A program made the position numbers and the translations under genes. A DNA stretch of 64,000 nt from Streptomyces sp. NBC_00376. Its GTDB lineage: Bacteria > Actinomycetota > Actinomycetes > Streptomycetales > Streptomycetaceae. The number at the start of each line of letters is the position of its first letter. Positions within the stretch are counted from its first letter, which is position 1. The stretch lies in contig NZ_CP107960.1 of NCBI RefSeq assembly GCF_036077095.1, forward strand, positions 4,526,001 through 4,590,000, in the 5' to 3' direction. A model generated the notes under the pieces. That model searched no databases and had not been told where the DNA came from. It saw nothing but the letters and a program-made list of their open reading frames with translations. Below are positions 1 to 8,499 of this stretch, piece by piece.

Positions 1-90
1 TTGACCTCCGCCTCGGCCTTGACCTCCGCCTCGGCCTTGACCTCCGCCTTGGCCTTGACCTCCGCCTCGGCCTTGACCTCCGCCTCGGCC
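1..90. repeat. 18-bp tandem repeat, five copies
   Basis: Five back-to-back copies of TTGACCTCCGCCTCGGCC lie at 1-18, 19-36, 37-54, 55-72 and 73-90. Only the third differs, by one base. On the minus strand each copy encodes six residues (Lys, Ala, Glu, Ala, Glu, Val) of the acidic linker. Related but diverged units continue to about 160. The array probably extends past the left edge. Confidence 0.9.
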
Positions 91-518
91 TTGACCGGCT
101 CCGGCTCCGGCTCCTCCGCCTTCGCCTCCGCCTTGACCGGCTCCGGTTCCGGCTCCACCTCCACCTTCGGCTCCGTCGACTCCGACTTCGGGGCCGGGCT
201 CTGCGCCGGGACCGTGGGGAGGGACGCCTTGTCGAAGGCGGCGGCCACCAGGTCCGAGGCCAGACCGCTGTCCTCCCCGGCGGACCGGGGAGAGGCGGGC
301 GCCGGTACCGAAGCCTTGGTGGGCGGGGTGGTTTCGAGGACCGGGGCCGACTCCGCGACCCGCTCGTCCGCCGTGGTGGACGTGGTCTCCGTCGTCGCGG
401 CCGGCTCCGACTCCGTGGGCGCGGTGCGCTCGGTCTGGGGCGGGACCGTGGCCGTCGGCGCGTCCTGCTCCGCGCGGTCGCGGCCGAACACCTTGCGCAG
501 CAAGCTCCGAATGCCCAT
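1..518 (-). CDS. Acidic repeat protein, N-terminal part (possibly VWA-domain protein)
   Basis: The gene starts at ATG 518 and runs off the left edge, so only about 172 residues are visible. It opens with the basic stretch MGIRSLLRKVFGRDRAEQD, preceded by an AAAGG ribosome binding site. A Pro/Thr/Ser/Glu-rich linker follows, and then a strictly periodic Lys-Ala-Glu-Ala-Glu-Val region encoded by 18-bp tandem repeats. There is no signal peptide. From memory, Streptomyces proteins with this N-terminus and an acidic linker carry a C-terminal VWA domain and lie near TerD-type genes. That domain is outside the window, so the family call is an inference. The repeat region also leaves the opposite strand open, which is a by-product of codon bias. 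Confidence 0.55.
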   Translation of the reverse strand, partial: MGIRSLLRKVFGRDRAEQDAPTATVPPQTERTAPTESEPAATTETTSTTADERVAESAPVLETTPPTKASVPAPASPRSAGEDSGLASDLVAAAFDKASLPTVPAQSPAPKSESTEPKVEVEPEPEPVKAEAKAEEPEPEPVKAEAEVKAEAEVKAKAEVKAEAEVKAEAEV

Positions 519-831
519 GGGCGAGGCCTTTCGCGTGAGTTGGGTGCGAGAAATGTCCGACCTGTGGGAATTGATCCCTGGCCAGGACGGATACGTAAGG
601 TTAGCGGCCGGATCCGGCCCTTCGGTGGTGCGGCCCGCCCGTGTGGGAACTGAGCTGCAACCGAGCCCCGAACGAGTCCTGTGCCGATGCCGTGCGGGCC
701 TCATGTACGTCGTTCAAATGTGCGCACCCGGTCCCGAGTTGCCTTGTTGGCGTGAACGGACGGTGTTCCTGACGCGAAGTCAGGCGCACCGTTGTCCGTT
801 GTCGACAGCGTTGCTCAAGAAGGGCTCCCAC
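519..831. other. Divergent intergenic region
   Basis: This 313-base space separates the leftward acidic-repeat gene from the rightward secreted protein. It must hold both promoters. I see no convincing -10/-35 pair, hairpin, tRNA or small gene with a ribosome binding site in it. Confidence 0.5.
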
Positions 832-1770
832 ATGGGGAAACCAACCCGTAGAACACGTTTTGCCGCCTGTGCCGTTGCGGCGGGTGCGATGCTTTCCGGC
901 CTCGTCCCGGCGGTCGGTGCCGCCGCCGCTCCGGCGTCCGCCCCGCCCTCCTCGGTGCGGGCCGCCGACGACCCACCGCCGGGCAACGAGGGAATGCCGG
1001 ACGACGGGTTCGACAACGAATCCGAGGGTGAGCAGGACGATTTCGCCGGAACCGGAACCGGAACCGGAACCGCAGCGGCCTCGGATTCGTCCTCGGCTTC
1101 GGCCGCCCCGGGCGTCTCCGCTCTCGCCGCCCCCGTCCCCGGCCGGGCCGCCGACTTCAAGCTGGCGAAGAGCACCGATGTCTCCGGTCTCGTCACGAAA
1201 TTAGACGCCGCGCTGCCCAAGCAGGGCCTCACCGAGTTGATGGAGCAGGCCAATCGGCCCTCCAAGTGGGAAGGCGCCTGCGGAACCGCCGGAATCTACG
1301 GTTCCGATCTGGCGGTCAACCACCGTGTCTGCTGGCAGAGCGACGACGCCACCTCCTCGGAGTGGGTGCCGCAGGCCATCACCGGTGTCTCGGACGCGCA
1401 GGAGGACGAGGACTGGGGCACGTCCAACGCCGAGCCGATCGCCGTGGCCGGTTACGACGCGGAGAACCCTGGCCGCAGCAACTACGCCAAGGACCGCGAC
1501 AACTGCCTCCAGGACTCCGCGTCGGACGACAACGGCCGGCTGCTCCAGGCCACGCCGGGCACCGTAGACGGGACGTCCCAGCTCGTCGGCAACGCGAAGA
1601 CGCTGGAGTCGGCGTTCGGGCCCGAGGACCTCTACCTCGCGCACGGGCGCGGTGACGGCTTCGCACCGCAGCTGTGGTCGCTGAGCGAGCACGCGCCGAG
1701 CAAGTGCGGGGCGTGCAAGCGCGAGGTGTACAGCTACAACATGGGTGAAGTGATCAGCGACTTCGGCTGA
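832..1770 (+). CDS. Secreted protein of unknown function
   Basis: This 312-residue protein starts at ATG 832 behind an AGAAGG site. The first ~37 residues form a signal peptide: a basic Lys/Arg start, a hydrophobic core and Ala-rich cleavage sites. Next come an acidic Asp/Glu-rich segment, a Gly-Thr dipeptide run near residues 76-83 and a Ser/Ala linker. The C-terminal ~190 residues are less biased and contain Cys residues in spaced pairs (including a CGACK motif), which could form disulfides outside the cell. I do not recognise the family. The frame stays open upstream to position 1, but that part is antisense to the neighbouring gene, and the ATG with signal peptide is the credible start. 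The C-terminus ends abruptly and might be a shortened form of a longer secreted protein. Confidence 0.75.
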   Translation: MGKPTRRTRFAACAVAAGAMLSGLVPAVGAAAAPASAPPSSVRAADDPPPGNEGMPDDGFDNESEGEQDDFAGTGTGTGTAAASDSSSASAAPGVSALAAPVPGRAADFKLAKSTDVSGLVTKLDAALPKQGLTELMEQANRPSKWEGACGTAGIYGSDLAVNHRVCWQSDDATSSEWVPQAITGVSDAQEDEDWGTSNAEPIAVAGYDAENPGRSNYAKDRDNCLQDSASDDNGRLLQATPGTVDGTSQLVGNAKTLESAFGPEDLYLAHGRGDGFAPQLWSLSEHAPSKCGACKREVYSYNMGEVISDFG

Positions 1771-1825
1771 TTCCCACGACCCCGACAACCCCTACGACCC
1801 CACGACAGGCCCTACAGTCGGACAC

Positions 1826-2227
1826 ATGGTTTCCGGTGAGGCGCCGCAGGCGGAGGGCAGCGTTCGGGTCGACGTCTGGATCTGGTCGGTCCGGCTGACG
1901 AAGACCCGTTCGCAGGCCGCTGCCGCCTGCCGCGCGGGTCATGTGAAGGTCGCCGGCGAGCGCGCCAAGCCCGCCCAGGCGCTGCGCGTCGGCGACGAGG
2001 TACGGCTCCGGCACGCCGGACGCGACCGGATCGTGGTCGTGTCGAAGATCGTCAAGAAGCGGGTCGGCCCTCCGGTGGCGGCGGAGTGCTTCATCGACAA
2101 CAGCCCGCCCCCGCCGCCGCGCGAGGCGGCGATCCAGGTTCCGGTACGGGACCGGGGCGCGGGCCGGCCGACGAAGCGGGACCGGCGCGAGATGGAACGG
2201 CTGCGGGGGGCCGGCCCCACGGGCTGA
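1826..2227 (+). CDS. S4-domain RNA-binding protein, Hsp15-like
   Basis: This is a 133-residue protein. Residues ~14-75 form an S4 fold (VRVDVWIWSVRLTKTRSQAA and the GHVKVAG turn typical of S4). The S4 fold is the small RNA-binding module of ribosomal protein S4, RluB/RluA enzymes and Hsp15. A basic Pro/Arg-rich tail follows (residues ~90-133). Family knowledge: Hsp15 proteins bind stalled 50S subunits carrying peptidyl-tRNA, and a role in ribosome rescue is inferred here only by similarity. The start is ATG 1826. The next gene is convergent. Confidence 0.85.
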   Translation: MVSGEAPQAEGSVRVDVWIWSVRLTKTRSQAAAACRAGHVKVAGERAKPAQALRVGDEVRLRHAGRDRIVVVSKIVKKRVGPPVAAECFIDNSPPPPPREAAIQVPVRDRGAGRPTKRDRREMERLRGAGPTG

Positions 2228-2298
2228 CCGCCCCACCGGGCGACCGCCCCACCACCGGGCCGGCCCCACCGGGCGACCGTCCCGCCGTGGAGCAGCCC

Positions 2299-4275
2299 CT
2301 ACGGCTGGGGCGAGGCGATCGCCCGTGCCGCCGCCACCTCCTGGCGCAGCGGAGCGAGTACGCCTTCCTTGTCGCCCGGAAGTTCGGTGCGCACCTCCAC
2401 CAGGACCTCGCTGGCCCGTATCCCCTCGGCCAGCTCCCGCAGCTGCCGCTGGACCTCGGCGACCTCGGCCGGTGGCGGCTCGGGTGCTCCGTGATTGACC
2501 CGGACCCGGGCCGCCGTCGCCGCGTCCACGATGCGTTCGACCGCGACGACCAGCGGCCACCAGGCGGCGGCCCGGGTGCCGACCGGGGGCGGTTCGGTCA
2601 GGGCCCGCTGGAATTCGGAACGTACGACCGACAGGTCGCGGTAGATCCGGCGCCGGGCCCGCACCCGCTCCGCCCGGTCGCCGGAGCCGCCCGGCTCGAA
2701 CGCGCACGCCACGTAGTCGGCGATGTCCGCCACCGCGTCCGCGAGCCGGTGGCCGACCCGTACGTGCCAGCTCTCCGGCCACAGCAGATAGCCCGCCACC
2801 AGCACGATCGCGCAGCCGATCAGGCTGTCCAGGAAGCGCGGCCAGACCAGGTGGAAGCCCTGATGGTTCAGCAGGTCGGACAGGAGCAGGATGACCGGGG
2901 TGATGGCCGCGGTCTGGAAGGCGTAGCCCTTCGCGGTGAGCGCCGGGATCAGCGCGGCGAGCACCACCATCACCGGCACGTCCCACCAGCCCACCGGCAC
3001 CGCGGCGAGCACCGGTGCGGCGATCACGAGCCCGGCCGCCGTGCCCACCGAACGCAGCACGGCCCGCGAGAACACCGAGCCGAAGTCCGGCTTGAGGACG
3101 AACGTGACGGTCAGCGCCACCCAGTACGAGCGCGGCACCGGGATCAGTGAGGTCAGCGCCTGGGCCAGGCCGATGCAGAGGGCGAGGCGCAGCCCGTACC
3201 GCCAGGAGGCCCCGGAGAACAGCACGTCGCGGGTGGCCCGCCGGATCCGTACCCCGAGCACGGCGGGGCGGCCGAGCCGGTCGTCGACGTTGTACGGGTC
3301 GGGGTCGGCCTTGTGCACCACGACCGCCGCGTGCCGCAGGGCGCTGTCCACCGCACGGGTGGCGGGTGAGTCCGGTGCGGGCAGGGTGAGTTCGGGGCGG
3401 CCGGTGCGGCTCTCCTCGACGGCGACGGCAAGTTCGCGCACCGCCGCCGGGATCTCGTCCGGGAGCCTGAGACGGCGCACATGGACGGCGGGGGCCGCCT
3501 CGACGAGCGGGATGACGACGTTGAGCTGGGCGAGCAGCCGCACCATGGCGTTGCTGCGGCCGTGGTAGCGGGCCCGGCGGGCCAGGATCAGGTCGTAGGA
3601 CGTGTTGAGGGACTGGGTGACGGCCTGGCGGCGTTCCTCGTACGCGTCGGTGCCCGCGGCGGCGAGCAGGTCGGCGACCGCGAGGTAGGTGTCCGCGACC
3701 GCGACCCGCTCCGGGAGCTTCCGGCGCAGCGGCCAGGCCAGCAGGGTCAGGGTGAGTACGAACAGGCCGCCGACCGTGAGCAGCAGCGGCGCCACCCACC
3801 AGGGCTGCGGCATCGGGAGCCCGGCCCCGACCACCGCGTTGAGCAGGAGCAGCAGCCCGGAGACCGAGGCGACCGCGCCGATCGTCGACATCATCCCGGA
3901 GACCAGGCCGACCAGCGTCAGCGCGGCGACGGCCCCCCAGCCGGTTCCGTACACCAGCGTGCCGAGCATGATGCCGAGCGCGCCGAAGAGCTGCGGCACG
4001 GCGATGTTGAGTATCCGCATCCGGTACGCGTCGGCGGTGTCGCCGATGACGCCGGAGAGCGCGCCCATCGAGACGAGCGCGCCGTACGCCGGGCGGTCCA
4101 GCGCGAAGCCGACGGCCAGCGGTGTGGCCAGGGAGACGGAGGCGCGGGCGACGCCCGCCCAGGCGATGGGCGTGGACGGCTTCGGGCGCAGTCCGCTCAG
4201 CAGCCAGGGGGGTGGCGCCAGCCAGGGGGGTGGCGCCGTCCGCCGCCGTCCGGATCCGGTCTCCGTGTCGGTCAA
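2299..4275 (-). CDS. FUSC-family membrane protein (aromatic acid exporter type)
   Basis: This is a ~658-residue integral membrane protein with the duplicated layout of the FUSC/YccS/AaeB family. A membrane block of about six helices lies at residues ~30-170, a cytoplasmic region at ~180-340, a second membrane block at ~350-500 and a cytoplasmic tail follows. The second block contains the characteristic YWVALTVTFVLKPDFG-like segment. The family includes p-hydroxybenzoate exporters, but the substrate here is unknown. I chose TTG 4275, which follows a run of G's, because upstream codons overlap the DUF2630 gene. The N-terminus holds an exact internal duplication (APPPWL twice), encoded by a tandem repeat at about 4200-4237. 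It lies 23 bp downstream of the DUF2630 gene, so the two are likely co-transcribed. Confidence 0.85.
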   Translation of the reverse strand: MTDTETGSGRRRTAPPPWLAPPPWLLSGLRPKPSTPIAWAGVARASVSLATPLAVGFALDRPAYGALVSMGALSGVIGDTADAYRMRILNIAVPQLFGALGIMLGTLVYGTGWGAVAALTLVGLVSGMMSTIGAVASVSGLLLLLNAVVGAGLPMPQPWWVAPLLLTVGGLFVLTLTLLAWPLRRKLPERVAVADTYLAVADLLAAAGTDAYEERRQAVTQSLNTSYDLILARRARYHGRSNAMVRLLAQLNVVIPLVEAAPAVHVRRLRLPDEIPAAVRELAVAVEESRTGRPELTLPAPDSPATRAVDSALRHAAVVVHKADPDPYNVDDRLGRPAVLGVRIRRATRDVLFSGASWRYGLRLALCIGLAQALTSLIPVPRSYWVALTVTFVLKPDFGSVFSRAVLRSVGTAAGLVIAAPVLAAVPVGWWDVPVMVVLAALIPALTAKGYAFQTAAITPVILLLSDLLNHQGFHLVWPRFLDSLIGCAIVLVAGYLLWPESWHVRVGHRLADAVADIADYVACAFEPGGSGDRAERVRARRRIYRDLSVVRSEFQRALTEPPPVGTRAAAWWPLVVAVERIVDAATAARVRVNHGAPEPPPAEVAEVQRQLRELAEGIRASEVLVEVRTELPGDKEGVLAPLRQEVAAARAIASPQP

Positions 4276-4298
4276 CGCGTCCCCCCTCGGTCGTGCGT

Positions 4299-4550
4299 TC
4301 AGCTCCGGTAGCCCTCGACCTCGTCGGCGGGCCGGACCCGCGCCTCGGACGGATCTTCGCCGTACTCGCTCAGCGCCCGGCGCTGTCGCATCAGATCCCA
4401 GCACTGGTCGAGCCGCACTTCAACGGTACGCAGCCGTGCTTTCTCTTCCTCGCTGAGGCCCATTTCGCGGGTGGAGCGGTCGCGCAGGCTCCGTTCCTCG
4501 GAGATGAGTCCGCCGATCTCGTCGATGATGTCGTGTTCCCGGTCGTCCAT
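4299..4550 (-). CDS. DUF2630 family protein
   Basis: An 83-residue soluble protein, mostly helical and highly charged. It contains the family hallmark LDQCWDLMRQRRA at residues ~47-59, followed by a short acidic tail. The start ATG 4550 sits behind GGAGACGTC. DUF2630 proteins are small actinobacterial proteins of unknown function. This gene is the first of a probable two-gene unit with the FUSC membrane protein. Confidence 0.88.
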   Translation of the reverse strand: MDDREHDIIDEIGGLISEERSLRDRSTREMGLSEEEKARLRTVEVRLDQCWDLMRQRRALSEYGEDPSEARVRPADEVEGYRS

Positions 4551-4589
4551 GACGTCTCCTTCGTGGCGGGGGAGAGGGGGCGCAGGGGG

Positions 4590-5540
4590 TCAGAGCACGA
4601 TGACGGTCTTCCCGCGTGCGCCGCCCGTCCGGTTCCGGTCGAGGGCCTGCGGGGCCTTCTCCAGTGGGAGTTCGATGTCGACGGGCACCCGCAGTACGCC
4701 TTCGGCGGCGCCCGCGGCCAGGACGTCCAGCAGGACCGGGGTGGGTTCGAGCCGGAAGTCGATACCGGTCACGCCGGGGGGCAGGGCGGCCCCGGAGGCG
4801 ATGCCGCGCGTGGTGAGGGCGATGCCGCCGCCGCGTACCAGGGCGGCGTGTCCGGCGAAGGATTCCGGGGTGGTGGAGACCAGGTCGACCAGTGCGTCGA
4901 CACCGTCCGGGCAGCTCTCCCGTACCGCCGCCTCCAGCGGCCGGTCGGTGATGTCGATCGTGACGGCGGCGCCCAGCTCCGTCATCCGGGTGTGCTCGTG
5001 GCCGCGCACGGCGGCGATCACCCGTATGTCGCGGGCGGAGGCGAGCTGGGTCAGATAGCTGCCGACGCCGCCCGCCGCACCGATGACCAGCAGGGTCTCG
5101 TGGCCCCGGAACACCGCGATCTCCAGGATCTGGGCGGCCGCAATTCCGGCGGAGGGAAGCGCGGCCGCGGCCCGCAGGGGGAGGCCGGGCGGTACGACGG
5201 TGATGGCGGAGTCCTGCGGCACGGACACGTAGTCGCAGTACGTGCCGCTGCCCGCCGCGTTCGGCCGGGCGACCCGGCCGAAGACCTGGTCGCCGACCCG
5301 GAACCGGTTCGCGCCGCTGCCGATCATGTCGACCCGGCCCGCGAAGTCCACCCCGACGACCATCGGGAACACGCGCGGTGCCGGTCCGTCGTCCGGGGAG
5401 CCCTGCGCGGCCTGCCAGTCGGACGGGTTGAGCGCGGCGTACTCGATCCTGACCCGTACCTCTCCGGCCTCCGGTTCGGGCTTGGGCATCTCCACCAGTG
5501 CGGGGTCGGCCCGGAACGCGCCGACGGCTATGGCTCGCAT
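4590..5540 (-). CDS. NAD(P)-dependent MDR oxidoreductase (quinone reductase type)
   Basis: This 316-residue protein belongs to the medium-chain dehydrogenase/reductase superfamily. The N-terminal GroES-like half contains EVRVRIEYAALNPSDW and GVDFAGRV. The Rossmann half carries the nucleotide-binding motif IGAAGGVGSYLTQLA (residues ~153-167). The zinc-binding cysteines of alcohol dehydrogenases are absent, which fits the zinc-independent zeta-crystallin/quinone oxidoreductase branch. The likely chemistry is NADPH-dependent reduction of quinones or enones. The protein is cytosolic. It starts at ATG 5540 behind GAGAGG and appears monocistronic. Confidence 0.88.
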   Translation of the reverse strand: MRAIAVGAFRADPALVEMPKPEPEAGEVRVRIEYAALNPSDWQAAQGSPDDGPAPRVFPMVVGVDFAGRVDMIGSGANRFRVGDQVFGRVARPNAAGSGTYCDYVSVPQDSAITVVPPGLPLRAAAALPSAGIAAAQILEIAVFRGHETLLVIGAAGGVGSYLTQLASARDIRVIAAVRGHEHTRMTELGAAVTIDITDRPLEAAVRESCPDGVDALVDLVSTTPESFAGHAALVRGGGIALTTRGIASGAALPPGVTGIDFRLEPTPVLLDVLAAGAAEGVLRVPVDIELPLEKAPQALDRNRTGGARGKTVIVL

Positions 5541-5653
5541 GCGGAAGACCTCTCAGTCGCCCCCGATCCGGCAGTCACGAGAACCACTCTTCCCCGGCCC
5601 GCCCGCTGCCGCATGTCGAGAGGAAAAGGCCGTGCGGAGCTCTGCGGACCGGG

Positions 5654-6595
5654 TCATTCCGGACCCGGCCGCCCCGGCTTTCCCGGCCGTCCCACCTCAC
5701 CCCGGCCCACCCGCTTCCGTCCCCGCATCCGCACCCACCCCCGCACCAGCCCCGCGCACAGGGCCACCGCCAGTCCCACGGCGAACACCGCCCAGACCGT
5801 CGTGCGCAGCGAGCCCGTCAGCGCGTCGTACACCGCCGCCGCCCCCGCCGTCTCGCTGTCCGGCACCTCGGACAGCACCCGGTCGCGGGTGTACGCGAGC
5901 ACCGCGCGCAGCACCAGTGCCCCGAGCGCGAAGCCGAGCCCGGCCACGGCGGTGGCCGAGAGCGCGGCGGGCCAGGAGCGTCTGTGCCCCGGTCCGCCGC
6001 CGCGCAGCCAGGCCACGGCCACGGCCAGGACGGCGACCACGAGCGTGGCCACGGCCGGCCAGATGCTGCCGGTCCGCAGCAGGCGGAAGGTCTGGCGCAG
6101 CTGGTCGGCGCGGTCGGCGGAGATGAGCGTGATGTCGGTGTGCTGGACCGGGATCCGGTCGGCGAACGGCACCCCGTTCTCCTCCAGGTTCTGCTTGACC
6201 CGCTCGGTCACGGGGGCCAGATCGATGGTCACGGCCTCGCCGGTGTTGCCGTTCAGGGCGGCGGTGACGGCCTCGTGGGCGGTGCGGTTGGCGGCGTTCC
6301 AGGCGTCCTGGAAGGCGTCGGTGGTGGTGAAGGACAGCACCGCCTGGCGCAGGAACTCCCGCACGGTGTCCTGGAGCGGCCCGGCGTCGATCTGTTTCAT
6401 CGCCCCGTCGGTGATGAGGTCGGTGACGGTGCTCTGCACATCGGGGTCGGAGGCGAGCGGGGCCACCGCGTCGACGTAGCGGTCCGTGTTGTCGATCTCC
6501 AGGTCCACCCAGGCGGACAGCGCGGCGACCGGCACCAGGACGGCGAGCAGCACCACCAGTACCACCGAGAGAGCCGCCGAGAGATACGTCCGCAC
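5654..6595 (-). CDS. Two-block integral membrane protein of unknown function
   Basis: This is a ~313-residue membrane protein. One hydrophobic helix lies right after the start (TYLSAALSVVLVVLLAVLVPVAALSAW region). A large extracytoplasmic domain follows, containing DRYVDAVAPLASDPDVQ. Three further helices lie at about residues 190-290, followed by a basic Arg/Gly-rich tail. Streptomyces genomes carry several such proteins of unknown role. I prefer GTG 6595 because it puts the first helix at the N-terminus. The frame is open further upstream, where it would overlap the divergent gene at 6714, so the true start is uncertain. Confidence 0.65.
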   Translation of the reverse strand: MRTYLSAALSVVLVVLLAVLVPVAALSAWVDLEIDNTDRYVDAVAPLASDPDVQSTVTDLITDGAMKQIDAGPLQDTVREFLRQAVLSFTTTDAFQDAWNAANRTAHEAVTAALNGNTGEAVTIDLAPVTERVKQNLEENGVPFADRIPVQHTDITLISADRADQLRQTFRLLRTGSIWPAVATLVVAVLAVAVAWLRGGGPGHRRSWPAALSATAVAGLGFALGALVLRAVLAYTRDRVLSEVPDSETAGAAAVYDALTGSLRTTVWAVFAVGLAVALCAGLVRGWVRMRGRKRVGRGEVGRPGKPGRPGPE

Positions 6596-6713
6596 CCGTC
6601 CAGGGAATCCCGTGCCGGGGCGGCGCGCCCCGGGCCGTACGCCATCCGAGTTGCCGGGTGGCGCGGCCGGGTGTGCCCTGGAAGGAAACGGAGCCACGGA
6701 AGGAGAACCCCGC

Positions 6714-7124
6714 ATGTCCACACACGCGGCAATGCCGGCCGGCGGACGGACCCGGCCGAGGTCACACGCACGCGGGCACAGCAGGAGCTCCTGGGCCGTC
6801 CCCGTCACGCTGGGCGCGGCGTACGGCCTCTACGCCTCGTTCATCCTCCGCAACAACGGCGCGAGCGCCGGCCGGCAGTTCTGGTACGGCCTCGCCACCG
6901 CGGTGGTACTCGCCGCCCTGTGCTTCGTGCTGGGCCGGATCCAGCACACCATGCTGCCCCTGGTGCGGGCGGTGGCCTACGGCGCGCTGACCGCGGCGGC
7001 GATCGGCCTGCTGGTCGGACTGACCGATTCGAGCGTGCTGCGGTCCGCGGCGCTGGGGCTGGCGGTCGGCCTCGGGATGTTCATCAGCACCTTCTACATC
7101 TACTACACGCACGAGAAGACGTGA
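6714..7124 (+). CDS. Small four-helix membrane protein
   Basis: A 136-residue protein with a basic 27-residue N-terminus followed by four hydrophobic segments (residues ~28-45, 55-72, 78-96 and 103-122), ending in a short charged tail. An AAGGAGAA ribosome binding site lies just before ATG 6714. The family is unknown to me. It is divergent from the membrane protein at 5654-6595 and ends at a strong intrinsic terminator. Confidence 0.75.
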   Translation: MSTHAAMPAGGRTRPRSHARGHSRSSWAVPVTLGAAYGLYASFILRNNGASAGRQFWYGLATAVVLAALCFVLGRIQHTMLPLVRAVAYGALTAAAIGLLVGLTDSSVLRSAALGLAVGLGMFISTFYIYYTHEKT

Positions 7125-7150
7125 GTCCGTACGGTCCCGTACGGACACGA

Positions 7151-7190
7151 GGGCGGGCCCGCACACGTTCGTGCGGGCCCGCCCTTTCGC
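7151..7190 (+). terminator. Intrinsic terminator
   Basis: A perfect 14-bp GC-rich stem (7151-7164 with 7171-7184) and a 6-base loop are followed by TTTCGC. It lies 26 bases after the small membrane protein gene. Confidence 0.85.
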
Positions 7191-7209
7191 GTTCTCATGC
7201 CCGACCGGC

Positions 7210-7291
7210 GACGGTCACGCGTCACCGCATGACGGTCACGCGTCACCGCATGACGGTCACGCGTCACGCACGACGGTCACGCGTCACGTAC
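7210..7291. repeat. 20/21-bp tandem repeat, four copies, duplicated gene tail
   Basis: Units start at 7210, 7231, 7252 and 7272. The first two are identical 21-mers beginning GACGGTCACGCGTCACCGCA. The last two are 20-mers with slightly different ends. The last copies are the 3' end of the universal stress protein gene, whose stop codon is at 7277-7279. On the minus strand each unit re-encodes approximately the final Val-Arg-Asp-Ala-stop. The array therefore looks like tandem duplication of the gene's terminal codons into the downstream spacer. Confidence 0.88.
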
Positions 7292-7702
7292 GACCGTCAC
7301 CGGGCACGGTGCGTGCTGGGTGACATGGAGGCTGACCGAGCCGAGCAGGGTCGCCTTGAAGCCGCTGTAGCCGCGGGCCCCGACGACCAGCAGGTTCGCG
7401 CCCTTGGCGCGGTCCAGCAGGGACTGGGCCGGGTTGCCGATCACCACGATCTTGCTGACCGCCGCCGCACCCTCGGCGCCCAGGGCCTCCTCCAGTGTCT
7501 CGTTGAGGGCCACGGTCGCCACGGCCTGCGGGTCGAAGTCCTCCGGCATGCCGGGCATCATCGACGCCCAGCTCGTCGCGGGGTACTCCCAGCTGTTGAC
7601 CGCCTCCACCGTGTCGCCGGTCAGCTCCGCCTGGCGTACGGCCCAGTGCAGCGCCTTGACCGACGACTCGGAGCCGTCCACGCCCACCACGATCCTGCCC
7701 AT
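7277..7702 (-). CDS. Universal stress protein, UspA-type
   Basis: This 141-residue single-domain protein starts at ATG 7702, behind GGAGGCAG. It opens with the typical strand IVVGVDGSESSVKALHWA. It retains the ATP-binding signature near the C-terminus (GARGYSGFKATLLGSVS, matching G-2X-G-9X-G-S/T), so it probably belongs to the ATP-binding subclass. USPs are cytosolic and bind nucleotide, and many accumulate under starvation or dormancy. The longer frame up to 7765 lacks a ribosome binding site. The 3' end is duplicated in tandem downstream. Confidence 0.92.
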   Translation of the reverse strand: MGRIVVGVDGSESSVKALHWAVRQAELTGDTVEAVNSWEYPATSWASMMPGMPEDFDPQAVATVALNETLEEALGAEGAAAVSKIVVIGNPAQSLLDRAKGANLLVVGARGYSGFKATLLGSVSLHVTQHAPCPVTVVRDA

Positions 7703-7822
7703 CTCTGCCTCCAGCTCGGTTCGGCTCAGTGCGCAGAGGCGCCGTACGTACCGGAAACCCCGCACGGCGCATCTTTCGTGCCAACTCTAGTCAAACCAGG
7801 CAGAGGTGCAGGAGGTGGGGCC

Positions 7823-8494
7823 TCAGTCCAGGCGGAGGTCGGCGAGCTGCTGCTCGAACGGCACGACTTCGTCGTCCAGCCCGAGGGTCCTCCGCGCCCC
7901 GGACGCCGCCCGGCCGCCCGTGATCATGGCCGCGAGCTCGCCGCCCGCCCGCCGGATGCGGGACGGCAGCCCGTCGGTGTACTCGTCGCCGGACGAGCCC
8001 CAGTCCTCCGACGCCGCGTACACGGACGTCGGTACGACGGTGGCCCGCAGATAGGAGAAGAGCGGGCGCATCGCGTGCTCCAGGACCAGAGAGTGGCGGG
8101 CGGTGCCGCCGGTCGCCGCGACGACGACGGGCTTGCCGGTCAGCGCCGTGTTGTCGATCAGGTCGAAGAACGACTTGAACAGCCCGCTGTACGAGGCGGT
8201 GAACACGGGCGAGACGGCGATCAGTCCGTCCGCCTCCGTCACCTCCTTGATCGCCTCGTCCAGGGCGGCCGGCGGGAAGCCGGTGACCAGGTGGTTGGCG
8301 ATGTCGACGGCCAGGTCGCGCAGCTCGATCACCCGGACCTCGACCGTGCGGTCCTGCTCGGTCAGCAGCCGCTCACGGGCGGCGCCGGCCAGCCGCTCGG
8401 CCAGCAGCCGGGTCGAGGACGGGCTGCTCAGCCCGGCCGATACGGCGACGATGCGCAGGGGCTCGGTGACGAAGGCGTTGGACGTGTTGGACAC
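7823..8494 (-). CDS. NADPH-dependent FMN reductase, CE1759-like
   Basis: A 223-residue flavodoxin-fold protein. The N-terminal phosphate-binding loop is VSAGLSSPSSTRLLAERLA (residues ~17-35). The mid-protein segment VSPVFTASYSGLFKSFFD and the ATGGTARHS loop are typical of SsuE/MsuE/CE1759-type reductases. It would supply reduced flavin. It follows the luciferase-like oxidoreductase gene by five bases on the same strand. That pairing matches two-component flavin monooxygenase systems, in which this reductase feeds FMNH2 to the partner. Confidence 0.9.
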   Translation of the reverse strand: MSNTSNAFVTEPLRIVAVSAGLSSPSSTRLLAERLAGAARERLLTEQDRTVEVRVIELRDLAVDIANHLVTGFPPAALDEAIKEVTEADGLIAVSPVFTASYSGLFKSFFDLIDNTALTGKPVVVAATGGTARHSLVLEHAMRPLFSYLRATVVPTSVYAASEDWGSSGDEYTDGLPSRIRRAGGELAAMITGGRAASGARRTLGLDDEVVPFEQQLADLRLD

Positions 8495-8499
8495 GGTGG

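Noticed and set aside
660..740. tRNA-like GTTCAAAT segment
   Set aside because: No acceptor, D or anticodon stems can be folded around it.
1..831. Upstream part of a long plus-strand frame that continues into the secreted protein gene
   Set aside because: It is antisense to the repeat gene on the minus strand, has no ribosome site and is low complexity. The credible start is ATG 832.
2086..3150. Long plus-strand open frames over the FUSC gene (also at 4122-6479, 5498-8731 and 15490-18576)
   Set aside because: They are shadows caused by high GC. They oppose well-supported domains and have no starts with ribosome sites.
7210..7291. CRISPR-like direct repeats
   Set aside because: Units are contiguous without spacers and derive from the adjacent gene end; there are no cas genes.
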